Source: Mycoplasma sp. 'Moose RK' (GTDB lineage Bacteria; Bacillota_I; Bacilli_A; Mycoplasmatales; Metamycoplasmataceae). From it: a stretch of 55,000 nucleotides of DNA. The translations under genes and the position numbers were made by a program. Numbering within the stretch: position 1 is the first letter of the stretch; each line of letters starts with the position of its first letter. The stretch lies in contig NZ_JADDYD010000001.1 in the NCBI RefSeq assembly GCF_015708155.1, positions 1 through 55,000 of the forward strand, in the 5' to 3' direction. The notes beneath the pieces were generated by a model. That model saw nothing but the letters and a program-made list of their open reading frames with translations. It did no database searches and was not told the DNA's origin. Positions 31,602-41,854 of the stretch are shown here, piece after piece.

Positions 31602-32168
31602 TTAACTTGCTAGAATTTGAATTTCATCATCATCTAAAATTGTTTCATTCAAAATTACTTTAGAATTCGGGTTTGCAACAGCAATTTTGAATGATTTTTG
31701 CGTATGTGTTAGATTAATTAATTCATGTGGACGCATTTTTTTTAAACGTTGGAAAACAAAAACAAAGCATTCCCACTTTAAAATTAAATCATTTTCCTTT
31801 TCTGTTTGGTCAAAATCGTAATAATCTTCATTGAAATCATTAAGAAAATCTGTTTTTATGATTTTTTTAAATTCATCAATTCTATTTTCTTTGTAAAATT
31901 GCATGATTTCATCGAAATCATAACTTAGTTCTTGAAATTTATTAGAACCAAAAAATTGAGTTTTTAGAACAGCCCAGGAAACTGGACCATATTTATAGGA
32001 TTGAAAATTTTCAGAAAAAAATGGAAACTGGTGCATTCTATAAAATTTTCAATGCGTAAATCAAAGAACTTTTTGTATCCAAGTTCGATAAATTTGTTTG
32101 TTACCTGTGTCAATATAATAAAAAGCAATTAAATATCTTAAAAATTTAGTTATATCTATTCCGTTCAT
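31602..32168 (-). CDS. Panacea-domain (DUF4065/SocA-like) protein, orphan
   Basis: 188 aa with a strong ribosome binding site (AAAAGGAGA). The N-terminal region has the pattern of the Panacea/DUF4065 fold: QKVLWFTHW (residues 32-40), FFSENFQSYKYGPVSWAVL (50-68), and later LINLTHTQKSFKIA. These domains occur in type II antitoxins (SocA/GepA-like) and phage-associated proteins. Panacea antitoxins usually sit beside a toxin gene; here the neighbours are ftsY and a DHH phosphoesterase, so no partner is apparent. Two TGA(Trp) codons lie in the first 41 residues. It may be a domesticated regulator. Confidence 0.65.
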
Positions 32169-32231
32169 TTTTTTCTCCTTTTCCAAACAGTGTTAAAATT
32201 TTTCCTGAAAAAAATCTAAAAAAAATAAAAA

Positions 32232-33236
32232 TTAGCATTTTTTAATAAATTTTTCCGCTTTTATTGAATTTAAATTGCTTTTTCAATTTTCATATGCTTC
32301 TTGACAGTCTTTTAAAATAAAATTTAAATTTTCAAGATTTTCAACAACCGCGCCTGAAGCGTTTAGGTGGCCGCCGCCGCCGTATTTTTTTGCAACTTTT
32401 TGAACATCAGGACCTGCAGAGCGGAATTCCAATCTCCAGGAATTTTCAGTTTCTTGAACAAAACAGAGCCAAATTTTAAAATTTTCAATATTTGCAAGCA
32501 AATTTGGTTTGACTGAATTTAAAGGATTTCTTCCAATTTTTTTTTGCTCTTCTAAACTCAAAGTGTAAAAAATTACATTTTTAAAAATCTTTTTGTTTGC
32601 GAAAATATAACTATCGAATTCAAGATCTTTTAGTTTTTTTGAATTCATTTTTTCATGAATTAAAGAAAAATTGAATTCAGTTTCAAACAAAATTCCGGCC
32701 AAAAAATGCGTTCTTGCAGATGTATTTTTGTAAAGAAAACGACCTGAATCTGTGTAAATTCCAAGGTAAATTAGTTCTGCAGCACGCTGGGAAATTTTCC
32801 ACTTTTGCGAATAAGCCAAATATGCAATTTGCTCACAAGTTGCAACATAGGTTGAATCAACTCAGCGATGAATATCAAAAAAGTCGTCATCATTTGGATG
32901 GTGGTCAATTCTTAAAATTTCAGGAAAATTTATTTTCTCAAAAAGGTAGGCAAATTCAATTCGATTTTTGAAATTTGCATCAACTATTATTGCAAGCGAA
33001 TTTACCAAAATCACATCGCTAGGTACTGAATCTAATTCTAATTTTAGGAATGAAAAAGATTTTTTGTGATCCCCAATTGCAAAAACTTGCTTATTAGGAA
33101 AGTTGTCCAAAATTAAAGTTTTTAATCCAAGTTGTGCGCCGATGCAATCGCCGTCAGGTCTGATGTGGTGAAAAATAACAATCGAATCGTATTTTTCAAT
33201 AACTTTTGCAATATCAGAAATGTTAAAATGTTTCAT
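32232..33236 (-). CDS. DHH/DHHA1 phosphoesterase, NrnA/MgpA-like (second copy)
   Basis: 334 aa. The NrnA-type family degrades short RNA oligonucleotides and pAp. DHH-domain motifs: HHIRPDGDCIGAQ (residues 23-35), IIVDA, RIDHHPNDDDF, TDSGRF. The DHHA1 domain has the GGGGHLNASGA motif. Start ATG 33236 overlaps the stop of the first copy by 14 nt. The C-terminus after TGA(Trp) adds a Lys-rich tail to TAA 32232. It is a diverged paralog of the upstream gene. In M. genitalium and M. hyopneumoniae such proteins are labelled MgpA. Confidence 0.88.
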
Positions 33237-34203
33237 TTTTTTCAAATTTATTTGCTAGAATTGCTAATTTTTCAATAATTTCTGCAACTTTTCCATCATT
33301 TTCAAGGTTAATTCCAGCTGCAAATGCATGGCCGCCGCCGCCGTATTCAGTGGCAATTTTATTCACAACTGGACCATTCGAGCGCAACCTAACTCTAATT
33401 TTACCATTTTCATCCGCAATAAAAAAGGCTCAAATTCGAGCATCGCCAATATTTGCTAAAATATTGACAGAGGATGTCTGTTCACGAGTTAATTGAAACT
33501 TTTCTTGCTCATCTTTTGTGACAAAATATCATAAAAACTTACCTTTTTTTTGGTAATTACCAAGGACATTAGCACAAAAAGCGACCTCTTTTTCACTTCT
33601 TTTTGCAAGCATTCAATTTAATTTTGCAAAATCAAAATTTGCTTTTAACAAAAAGGCAGCCACTAAAAAAGTTCGTGGTGACGTTGATACAAAAGCAAAT
33701 CTTCCTGAATCAGTCAAAATTCCTAGATAAATCAACTCAGCAATTTTTGAATCAATTTGCCAATTTTCACTTTGAATCAAAAATCCAATCATTTCTGAGG
33801 CTGCTGAAAAAGTTGTATCCACTCAAGATTCTTGAAAAATTGACTCAGAAATCTCAGGATGATGGTCAATTTTGATTCGAGTTTTAATTCTTGGATCAAG
33901 AAAAAAGTCCACTTTTTCTATTCTTTTCAAACTGGCAGTATCAACTGTAATTGCCAGTGAATTTTCAAAAAATTCGCTGGCAATTGAATTTTCATCATCA
34001 AAATGAAAATTCAAAAAATCAAAAACTTTTTGATTGTTTCCAATCAAAAAAACTCTCTTATCACGATATTTTTTTTGAATTGCCAAGCCAAGGCCTTGTT
34101 GCGCACCGAGGCAATCACCGTCAGGTCTGATGTGGTGAAAAATAAAAATATTACTATGTTTTTCAATATTTTCAATAATTTTTAAATATGGTTTTTCAGT
34201 CAT
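33223..34203 (-). CDS. DHH/DHHA1 phosphoesterase, NrnA/MgpA-like (first copy)
   Basis: 326 aa. Same architecture as the next gene: HHIRPDGDCLGAQ (residues 23-35), ITVDTASLKR, KIDHHPEISE, TDSGRF, and the DHHA1 motif GGGGHAFAAGI. Start ATG 34203 is preferred to a longer frame overlapping rlmH because AAGGAAAA is directly upstream. A 17-nt homopolymer tract lies immediately before that ribosome binding site. The two copies share only moderate identity by eye, suggesting old duplication and division of substrates. Confidence 0.9.
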
Positions 34204-34210
34204 TTTTTCC

Positions 34211-34227
34211 TTTTTTTTTTTTTTTTT
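34211..34227. repeat. T17 homopolymer (A17 on the coding strand)
   Basis: Seventeen T residues on the plus strand, starting in the rlmH stop codon and ending right before the ribosome binding site of the first NrnA-like gene. Homopolymers of this length slip readily during replication. Confidence 0.9.
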
Positions 34228-34684
34228 AATCTTTATGGTGGTATTTTCTGTTGAATTTGATGGAAAGTCCGCGATAAATTTGCTCAAGAACAACAAGTTT
34301 GAAAATTTTATGAGGAAAAATAATTTTCCCGAGTGATAAAAATTTTATTTCTGGTTTTTTTAAGCGAATTTTTTCCTCATCAACGCCTTGTGAACCGCCA
34401 ATTATAAAACAAATATTGGCAGAATCAAAAAACGTTGCAAAATCTTCACTTGAAATCATTTTTCCACGATCTGTAAAAAGATAGCAAGTAAAATTTTTAG
34501 GAATTTTTGCCAAAATCTTCTCAGTTTCAACCGATTTTTTTAGTTTAAGATTTTCAGAAGCAAATTCTGGCAAATTCAAGAAATCAACATTATAATTAAA
34601 CTCCTTAATTTTGTTAATTTCTTTTTTGTAAAGTGGTAAGTAATCGCGAGAATTTATCCCAAAATGTAAAATTAAAATCCTCAT
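34226..34684 (-). CDS. rlmH: 23S rRNA pseudouridine-1915 N3-methyltransferase RlmH
   Basis: 152 aa, family length. SPOUT methyltransferase acting on helix 69 of 23S rRNA. The SAM-binding knot is seen as CFIIGGSQGVDEE, and the C-terminus LVVLEQIYRGLSIKFNRKYHH matches the family end (EQIYRA...YHK). Its ATG shares one base with the mnmG stop (TAATG), so translation is coupled. The TAA stop merges into the T17 tract. Confidence 0.94.
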   Translation of the reverse strand: MRILILHFGINSRDYLPLYKKEINKIKEFNYNVDFLNLPEFASENLKLKKSVETEKILAKIPKNFTCYLFTDRGKMISSEDFATFFDSANICFIIGGSQGVDEEKIRLKKPEIKFLSLGKIIFPHKIFKLVVLEQIYRGLSIKFNRKYHHKD

Positions 34685-36555
34685 TAAATCTTAACATCTT
34701 TTTCATTTTTTGTAGCTTTTAAATAAAATAAAAGCATTTGAATGTCTGCGGGGCTTATGCCGCTAATTCTTGATGCTTGCCCAATTGTTTTAGGTTTAAT
34801 TTTTGCAAATTTATCTAAAGCCTCAGTTGATAAATTTGCAACCTTTTTATAATTCAAATCAGTTGGGATTAATAAATTTTCAAGTCTAATCATTTTTTCG
34901 GCTTCAGAATTTTGCTTTTGTATGTAACCTTTCAAACGAGAAATCACCATGAGTTCATAACCGTACTCAAAATCAGGAATTATGTCTCTAAAATCGACGT
35001 TTGGGCGAGAAATTAACCTTAATTTTGAAATACCGTTTTCAATTTTATACTTTTTTGCAAGTTGGTCATTTGATGAAATAAATTCACAAGAAAGCTGTTC
35101 AATTTTTTTGTCAATTTTACGATATTTTTGAACAACTTTTTGGTATTCAGATTTTAAAATCATTCCTGATTTCAGGGCATATTTTGCCATTCGCAAATCA
35201 GCATTATCATTTCTTAGAATAAGACGATATTCCGCTCTTGAGGTCAACATTCTGTAAGGTTCTTTTGTCCCTTTTGTAACTAAATCATCAATTAAAACAC
35301 CGATGTAACCGTCATTTCGCAAGATTTCAATTGGTTTTTTGCGCTGCAAAAATTGACCAGCATTAATTCCAGCGATTAAACCTTGCGCTGCCGCCTCTTC
35401 ATATCCACTGGTTCCATTGATTTGACCAGCCAAAAAAAGACCTTTAATTTTCTTAGTTTCAAGGCTTTTTTTCAATTCAAGTGGATTAATTGCATCATAT
35501 TCGATGGCATAACCAAACTTTGCAATTTCCGCATTTTCAAGTCCTGGAATCGACCTTACCATCTCGATTTGAACATCCTCAGGCATTGAAGTCGAAAGTC
35601 CGTTAATATACATGATATCTTGTTTTCTTGTTTCTGGTTCAAAGAAAATTTGGTGACGGGACTTATCAGCGAAACGAACTATTTTATCCTCAACTGAGGG
35701 ACAATAGCGTGGGCCTATTCCGGAAATTTTCCCGGAATACATTGAAGATTTTCCTAAATTTTTATTAATAATTTCATGGGTTTTTGCTGTTGTATAAGTC
35801 AAGTAGCAAGAAATCTGTTTTTTTAATTTTCGCTCTGATTTAAAAGAAAAATTGATGTTGACATGTGGTAAAACTTCTTTTTCTACTTTTGAAAAATCAA
35901 TTGAGGAAGTGAAAATTCGTGGTGGAGTTCCAGTTTTTAATCTTTGAAGTTCAAAACCAAGTTCTTGAAGATTTTTTGAAAGTAAATTTGAAGTTTTTTG
36001 ACCATCTGGACCGCTTGAAATTGCAATTTCACCACGTAAAATTTTTGAATCAAGGTAAGTTCCAGTTGTAATTATCACTGTTTTTGCAAAAAAACAAATG
36101 TTTTTTAAGGTTTTTACACCTATAATTTGTTTTTTTGCAACTAAAAGTTCTGAAACTAAATCTTCAAAAATATGCAAATTTTCCTGTTTTTTCAGGTCTT
36201 TTAAAATTATTTTTGAAAATTTTTCTTTGTCAATTTGTGCTCGCATTGCCAAAACTGCTGGCCCTTTTGACTTGTTTAAATATTTAATTTGGATCATTGC
36301 AGCATCAGAAAATTTTGCCTGAACACCACCAAGAGCATCAATTTCACGAGTTATTATACCTTTTGCAGGGCCGCCAATTGCAGGATTACAAGGCATTGAA
36401 GCAATTTTTTTTTTATCAAGCGTGATTAAGGCGACTTTAAAACCTTTTTTTAAAAGTGCATAAACTGCTTCGACGCCGGCATGGCCGCCGCCGACAATAA
36501 CAGCATCAAAAATAAACTTTTTTTCTTGATTTTTTTTCATTAAATTTACTTTCAT
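34684..36555 (-). CDS. mnmG: tRNA uridine-34 carboxymethylaminomethyl-modification enzyme MnmG (GidA)
   Basis: 623 aa. FAD enzyme acting with MnmE on wobble uridines. N-terminal dinucleotide fold [34 protein letters not shown], the [10 protein letters not shown] motif with [17 protein letters not shown], and the late [16 protein letters not shown] are all diagnostic. No in-frame TGA is needed here. ATG 36555 follows the dnaN stop by 3 bp; ATG 36540 is an alternative. The position next to dnaA/dnaN is the classic one for gidA. Confidence 0.97.
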   Translation of the reverse strand: MKVNLMKKNQEKKFIFDAVIVGGGHAGVEAVYALLKKGFKVALITLDKKKIASMPCNPAIGGPAKGIITREIDALGGVQAKFSDAAMIQIKYLNKSKGPAVLAMRAQIDKEKFSKIILKDLKKQENLHIFEDLVSELLVAKKQIIGVKTLKNICFFAKTVIITTGTYLDSKILRGEIAISSGPDGQKTSNLLSKNLQELGFELQRLKTGTPPRIFTSSIDFSKVEKEVLPHVNINFSFKSERKLKKQISCYLTYTTAKTHEIINKNLGKSSMYSGKISGIGPRYCPSVEDKIVRFADKSRHQIFFEPETRKQDIMYINGLSTSMPEDVQIEMVRSIPGLENAEIAKFGYAIEYDAINPLELKKSLETKKIKGLFLAGQINGTSGYEEAAAQGLIAGINAGQFLQRKKPIEILRNDGYIGVLIDDLVTKGTKEPYRMLTSRAEYRLILRNDNADLRMAKYALKSGMILKSEYQKVVQKYRKIDKKIEQLSCEFISSNDQLAKKYKIENGISKLRLISRPNVDFRDIIPDFEYGYELMVISRLKGYIQKQNSEAEKMIRLENLLIPTDLNYKKVANLSTEALDKFAKIKPKTIGQASRISGISPADIQMLLFYLKATKNEKDVKI

Positions 36556-36558
36556 TTT

Positions 36559-37695
36559 CTAAATTAAGATCAATCCAACAAGTTGCCTAGTTTCTGGTTT
36601 TTCCTTTGAACTTACTACTATTTTTGTCATTTTTGTGTTAATTTGGATACAAATTTCGTTGTCAAAAACCGAAATTGCGTCCTTTAAATAGCGATAATTG
36701 ATGTTGATTTCTGCCTGATCTGAGCTAAAATCGTTACTATTTGCGAATTCAGGATTAATTTGAAAATCGATCACTTTTGTAGTTAAAACATTTGATTTAC
36801 CTGATTCATGATGAGAAATGACAGCTTTTAGGTACTTTTTTGACATTAAAAGGTTGATCACATTATCTTTTCCAGGCGTGATTATTGTTGCTTTATCAAT
36901 TAATTCGATAATTTCTCTTTTATTAATCGAAAAAGTGTACAAAATTTCGTTACTTTTAGGTAAAATATTGGAAATATCTTTGTAAGGTACAGATAAAATT
37001 TTTGATTGAATTGTCAAACCTTCATAAATATAACTAATTTTTGTTTCATCAACATTTAATTCAATGTCCTGATCCAATTCAGGCGGGATAAAATCCTTTA
37101 AATTCTTAGCATTTACTGAAATATTTATTTGTGCAAAGTCATAAAATTTAATTTTTTCTGAGGCAAAACGGTTTGTATCTGTTGCTGAAAAAAAGAGAAA
37201 GTTATCAGCTGAACTCAAATTAATTGCCGCTAAAACTGGTTGTGAAGGGTTGTTTGTTGTTGCAAAAGCCGTATTTTTTACGGCTTTTTTGAAATCCTTC
37301 GTATTAATTTTTAATTTTGTGCCAGTTTGTTCAAAATTAATCTCTGGAAAAATCGAATAATCTCTTAACCCTTTTGAAAAAACGGCATTTTCTCAAGAAA
37401 CAATTAATTCATTTCCCTTGATTTCAAAAGTTATTTTTGACTCACTTTTTCTAATAACATCACGTAAAAAAAATCCATCAATTAGGCAAATTCCAACTTC
37501 ATTTATTTCAATTATTTCATCAATAGTAATAAAAACCTTGTAAGAAAGTTCGCTGTTTGTTGAAATAATAAATAAACCGCCTCGAGTTAATTTCATGAAA
37601 AATGAACTTAAAGGTGAATTATTATGATTTAAAATCGCGGTTTGCATTCTTTCAATTTGACGCTCAATCACATTTTTCGCAATTGTAAATTTCAT
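36559..37695 (-). CDS. dnaN: DNA polymerase III beta sliding clamp
   Basis: 378 aa, usual size (three clamp domains). N-terminus MKFTIAKNVIERQIERMQTA; the SLS-like and ATDTNRFASEKI segment in the middle corresponds to the conserved A-T-D-x-x-R of clamps; the C-terminus ends QLVGLILI, corresponding to the usual ...MPMR tail region with altered residues. One TGA(Trp) lies at about 37390-37392. It is downstream of dnaA with a 176-bp gap. Confidence 0.93.
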
Positions 37696-37871
37696 GTTTT
37701 CTCACTTATATTTTGGCAGTCTCAATTCTAAAATTATAACCTATTTACCAATATTCTTATAATTATGTTATTTTTAGATATTATTAATAATATATAGCAA
37801 CAAAAATGTTAATTATTTCAAAAAACACCGTAATTAATGATCTTTTTAACAAATTTAATAGTCAATAACTT
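37696..37871. other. dnaA-dnaN intergenic region, possible origin element
   Basis: 176 bp, strongly AT-rich with an AT-only core (ATTATTAATAATATATA). In many mycoplasmas DnaA boxes lie on both sides of dnaA. I see only degenerate matches (for example TGTTAATTA), no perfect TTATCCACA, so this is a weak call based on position. Confidence 0.35.
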
Positions 37872-39263
37872 TTATTTTTTTTGTTTAAAACTCCAATTTA
37901 ATTGTTTATAAATTTTGTCTAAAGCAATATTTAATTCACTATTTCCGCTCTGTTTTAATATGTCGATTTTTTTGAGTGTGGAAATAATTGTCGAATGTTT
38001 GCGGCTATTGAAAAATTCACCAACCTTAGTGTGAGTTAGGTTTAAAATATTTTTTATGAGTCAAATTGCAAGATCACGTGCATGCACAAATTCTTTCTTT
38101 CTTTTCTCGCTTTTCAAGTCAAGAACAGAAATTCCATAATATTTTGCAACAGTTTCGATTATTAGTTCTGGTGAAATTTTTTGTTCAATTTCGTACTTTT
38201 CATCAAAAATTTCAAACATTTTTTTCTTGTCAAAGTGAATCTCATTTTCTGTATTTTTTTCGCTAGTTTCAATAAAAAAAACGATTGATTTTAGGGCGCC
38301 TTCAAGATCGCGGATTGAATTTTGAAAATGCTTTGCTAAAAAATCAAGCGCATCATTTGTTCAAGTGCATTTTTCTAGTTTTTTTTCGTTTAATTTGTAC
38401 TTAAAAATACGTAAAAAGTCCTCTTTTTTCGGTCTATTCAACCTAATTTGTAGACCTGAACTAAATCTTGTAATAAATCTTTCCTCAAAACCACCAAGCA
38501 AAGTCGGCGACTTGTCGGAAGTAATCAAAACAATTTTATTTTCGTCAGTAAATTTGTTTAAAACTTCAAGTGCAACTATTGAGGTTTGGAATTTGTTTCC
38601 CAAACCTTGGATGTCATCAAACAATAAAATGTCGATTTTAGAGAGTCATTCCATGAAATCTCTGATTTTTTCACCTTGTCCTTTTTGCATCCAAGCTGTT
38701 ATGCAACTTATGAACTTGTAGTCATTTATGTAGAAAACTTTTTTGTTTTTTTCAATAAATAAGTTTCCAATTGCATTCAAAAAGTGCGTTTTTCCAATAC
38801 CGGAGGGCCCTGAAATAAAAACTGGTGAAAATTTGAAATTGGAGTCAGCAACAATTTTGTCATAAATATTGAAAATTTGGTTATTGTAATTAGATTTTAC
38901 ATAGTTTTTAAAAGTAAATTTGTTCAAAACATTGTTGATTTTAAAGTTACAGTATCCACTTTCAATCGCAAAATTTTGATTTGTTTCTAATTTATTAACA
39001 GAATTATTGACATTTGCAAAAGTTAAAACTTTTGAAATTTCAAGGTTTGCAATAGCCCTTTCAATTGTGTTAATCCAACGTGAAATAACTTCATTTTTTG
39101 CAGTTGTATCACTAAAATCCACCACAATTTCAGTGTTTGTTTCTTTAATGACAAAAATTGTACTAAAGAAATTATGAAACAACATTTTGTCATTCAAAAG
39201 AGTCTCAATTTGCTGACGAAGTTGCTGTGTTCGAACTTCAAGAACATTTTGTTTTGTTTTCAT
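37872..39263 (-). CDS. dnaA: Chromosomal replication initiator DnaA
   Basis: 463 aa. Walker A GPSGIGKTHFLNAIGN, Walker B LLFDDIQGLGNK, sensor-type FEERFITRFSSGLQIRL, and the C-terminal DNA-binding signature FNSRKHSTIISTLKKI (consensus ...GRDHSTVI). TGA at 38358 and 38643 must be read as Trp. The gene is divergent from rpmH and upstream of dnaN, the standard bacterial origin layout. Start ATG 39263 gives an N-terminal domain of normal length. Confidence 0.97.
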
Positions 39264-39427
39264 TTTTTTAGAATTTCCTGTAAAACATTGTATCTTTGCA
39301 CATTTAGTGTATATAAAATTTATTTCAATAAACCAAAAAAAATGTTAAAATTAATAACATAATTTTATTTGAAATTTTAACAATTTATCTAATTTTTTGT
39401 AAAAAATAAATATAGATTGGAGCCAAA
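39264..39427. other. dnaA-rpmH divergent intergenic region, probable oriC
   Basis: 164 bp between the divergent dnaA and rpmH genes. Very AT-rich; candidate degenerate DnaA boxes include TTAATAACA (39351-39359) and TTTTAACAA (39374-39382). Gene orientation switches here: leftward on the left, rightward on the right, as expected at an origin. No perfect DnaA boxes seen. Confidence 0.5.
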
Positions 39428-39571
39428 ATGAAACGAACTTATCAACCCAATAAATTAAAACATGCAAAAACTCATGGTTTTCGAGCTAGAATGGCAACCT
39501 CTGATGGCAGAAAAATTCTTGCTGCGCGACGGGCTAAGGGCAGAAAAAAATTAACTGTTTCTAGTAATTAA
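39428..39571 (+). CDS. rpmH: 50S ribosomal protein L34
   Basis: 47 aa. Starts [20 protein letters not shown] and ends with the basic [12 protein letters not shown] typical of L34. GGAG ribosome binding site six bases upstream. It begins the rpmH-rnpA-yidC operon divergent from dnaA. Confidence 0.97.
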   Translation: MKRTYQPNKLKHAKTHGFRARMATSDGRKILAARRAKGRKKLTVSSN

Positions 39572-39585
39572 GTTTTGAGATTGAC

Positions 39586-39924
39586 TTGCAAAAGATCCAA
39601 ACTATTAAAAAAAATTGGCAATTCCAGGCAATTATTTCTCCTAAATCAGATCAAATTGTTACAAACGAATTAGTTATTTATTATGAGAAATTTGATTTTT
39701 TTGAAATTGGAATATCAATCCCAAAAAAATTTGTAAACGCGGTTAAGCGAAATTATTTCAAAAGGCAAATTAGAAATATACTTAGCGATTTTTCAAAAAA
39801 AAGCAAATTTCCAAAAATTCGTATAGTTTTAATCTCTCGTCGCCCATTTTTGAACCTTAGCTTTGCCAAGAAAAAGGAAAAACTTGAAAAGATCTTTGAG
39901 CAATTAAAAAAAAATGAAAAATAA
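39586..39924 (+). CDS. rnpA: Ribonuclease P protein component
   Basis: 112 aa, TTG start at 39586, 14 bp after rpmH. The conserved RnpA motif is present as NAVKRNYFKRQIRNIL (consensus AV.RN..KR..RE). It assists the RNase P RNA in tRNA 5' processing. The 3' end overlaps yidC by 11 nt. No ATG is available near the expected N-terminus, so the TTG is favoured. Confidence 0.9.
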   Translation: MQKIQTIKKNWQFQAIISPKSDQIVTNELVIYYEKFDFFEIGISIPKKFVNAVKRNYFKRQIRNILSDFSKKSKFPKIRIVLISRRPFLNLSFAKKKEKLEKIFEQLKKNEK

Positions 39925-41755
39925 ACAAAATCGCCCAAAAGCCTTCGAATATTTTCAGAGCAACAATAGCAACAATAATAAGAAAACCTTTAATTTTAAG
40001 TGGGTTTTAAAGTTTTTAAAGTTCTTTGTTTATGCAGTAATTTTTTCACTTTCTCTAACAGGTTGCATTCAATCAATAGTGATAAAAACTTCATACAATG
40101 TTGGTGAGGCACTTGAATTCTATAATTCAAAAGATGATATAACTCCGAATTATACAATTTTCAAACCTTCTGAAAATGCTGATTTACCCGGAATCACAAC
40201 TGCTTCAAAAAGTAATAATTTTTTGATTTCTGCTGATACAAAAAAGGTAAATCAGGTTCAAATTTTGGAAAATTTGCGTCAACAAATTGCGCAAGAAAAC
40301 AACGGAAACCGCGATTTTGGTGAGTTTAATTCTTTAATTATTTTTCAAAATAACAAAAATGAGTACGAATATTTAACAGGCGATAAAAAAAGCGACTTTA
40401 TTTTTTTTAGTTCTTCACAAAATTCTTATTCACAAAAAACAAATTGAACGCCAATTAAAATTCCTTCGCCAAGGTATTATAGCTTAAAATCAGACAAATC
40501 CTACTTCGAAAAGTTAGCGACTGCCAAAAGTTTACCAGTAAATTTGTTTGATTTTAATAATTCACAATCGAAAAATGCGGCGAATATTAGTAGCAGAATC
40601 AAGAACTTTTTCTATAAAATTGATGATAAATTGCCACCAGTAAATCGTTCTTATGCAATTTTTGCCCGTGACGTTTTCCAGGCACTTTATAATAAAATCT
40701 TGACTTTACCGCAATTTTCTGGCGGTAAACTTGAAAAAGCAATCAAAGATTTTGAAACTGGAAACGGTGAGGTTTCCGTTGAAACTCAGAAAATTATTGC
40801 AGGCTACGCTGAAACGGTAAAAAACCTTATTTTCCCGACTAATTTTTCAAGAATTGACATTCAAAATGGAACTTATAATTGAAATAATATTGACGAAGCC
40901 AGTGCAGGAAAAATCGCTTTTCAGAACTCAATCGCTTCGTCGCCTGTTGTTTCATGAGGTGAATCTTGAGGATTTGGTCCTTTCTACTCCTTATTTGTTT
41001 ATCCACTTTCGAAAATTATTTTGCTAATTACTGAGTCGCAATCCCTGTATGAGTGGTCCGGATGAATTACTATTTTAGCAATTATTGTGGTTGTTGCGAT
41101 TACAAAAATTTTGTCCTTTATTTTTCGGTTTAAAACAATTTTTAGCCAGAACAAGCAAATGGAATTGCAACTTAAGAAAGCAAAAATTGATGCAAAATAC
41201 GAAGCATATAAGAAGAATAAGGTGATGCAGCAACGCCATCGACAAGAAGTTGCTGATTTGTACAAGAAAAATAATTTTTCACCTTTTGCGCCATTTTCTC
41301 AAGTTTTGGTCACAATGCCAATTTTTATAGCGGTTTGGCGTGCTTTACAGGGAATCCCGAGTTTTAAGGTTACCTATTTTTTAGGTTTAGAACTTTCGGC
41401 GACATCGTATCAAAAATTATTTGCAGGAGATTTGATTTATCTTCCGATAATCATCATTGTCGTTTTAGTTCAAGCTCTTCAACAATTTATTCCAAAATTT
41501 TTAAACAAAAAGAAAACGCAGCGAATTATGAATGTTTCGGAAAATGAAACAATGAAAAAACAGCAAAAAACACAAAAAATTGTATCAATAATCTTTATAT
41601 TTTTTGGTGTTATTTTTCAATCCTCACTCCAAATTTATTGGATTATCGGTGGAATTTGGGAAATTTCGCAAACATTAGGAATTTTTTACCTTCAAAAATC
41701 AAAATTTTATCGTGAGCGAATGCAGCCTTGAATGAAAAAGAAAAAGTGAATATAA
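39914..41755 (+). CDS. yidC: Membrane protein insertase YidC
   Basis: 613 aa with TGA(Trp) codons throughout; stop TAA 41753-41755. The N-terminal helix ends in a lipobox-like SLTGC (C51), followed by a large extracellular domain of ~300 residues. The C-terminal insertase core has the membrane-embedded helical hairpin (KAKIDAKYEAYKKNKVMQQR, the charged cytosolic coiled coil), LYKKNNFSPFAPFSQVLVTM and MPIFIAVWRAL, typical of the YidC/Oxa1 family. It is the third gene of rpmH-rnpA-yidC and works with SRP/FtsY and Sec. Confidence 0.92.
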
Positions 41756-41800
41756 TTTAAAAATCTTTTAAAGTGTTTTTTCAAACTTGGAAAAATTTAG

Positions 41801-41806
41801 TAAAAT
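41801..41806 (+). promoter_or_regulatory. Possible -10 of the McrB-like gene
   Basis: TAAAAT, 49 bp before the ATG at 41855, in the 99-bp gap after yidC. No -35 is evident. Confidence 0.3.
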
Positions 41807-41854
41807 ATAAATATTGAAACTACAACTTGTTTAAAAATTCGGAGTGTAGACGTT

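Noticed and set aside
34204-34296. Longer start for the first DHH phosphoesterase
   Set aside because: It would overlap rlmH, translate the A17 tract as poly-Lys, and ignore the good ribosome binding site before ATG 34203.
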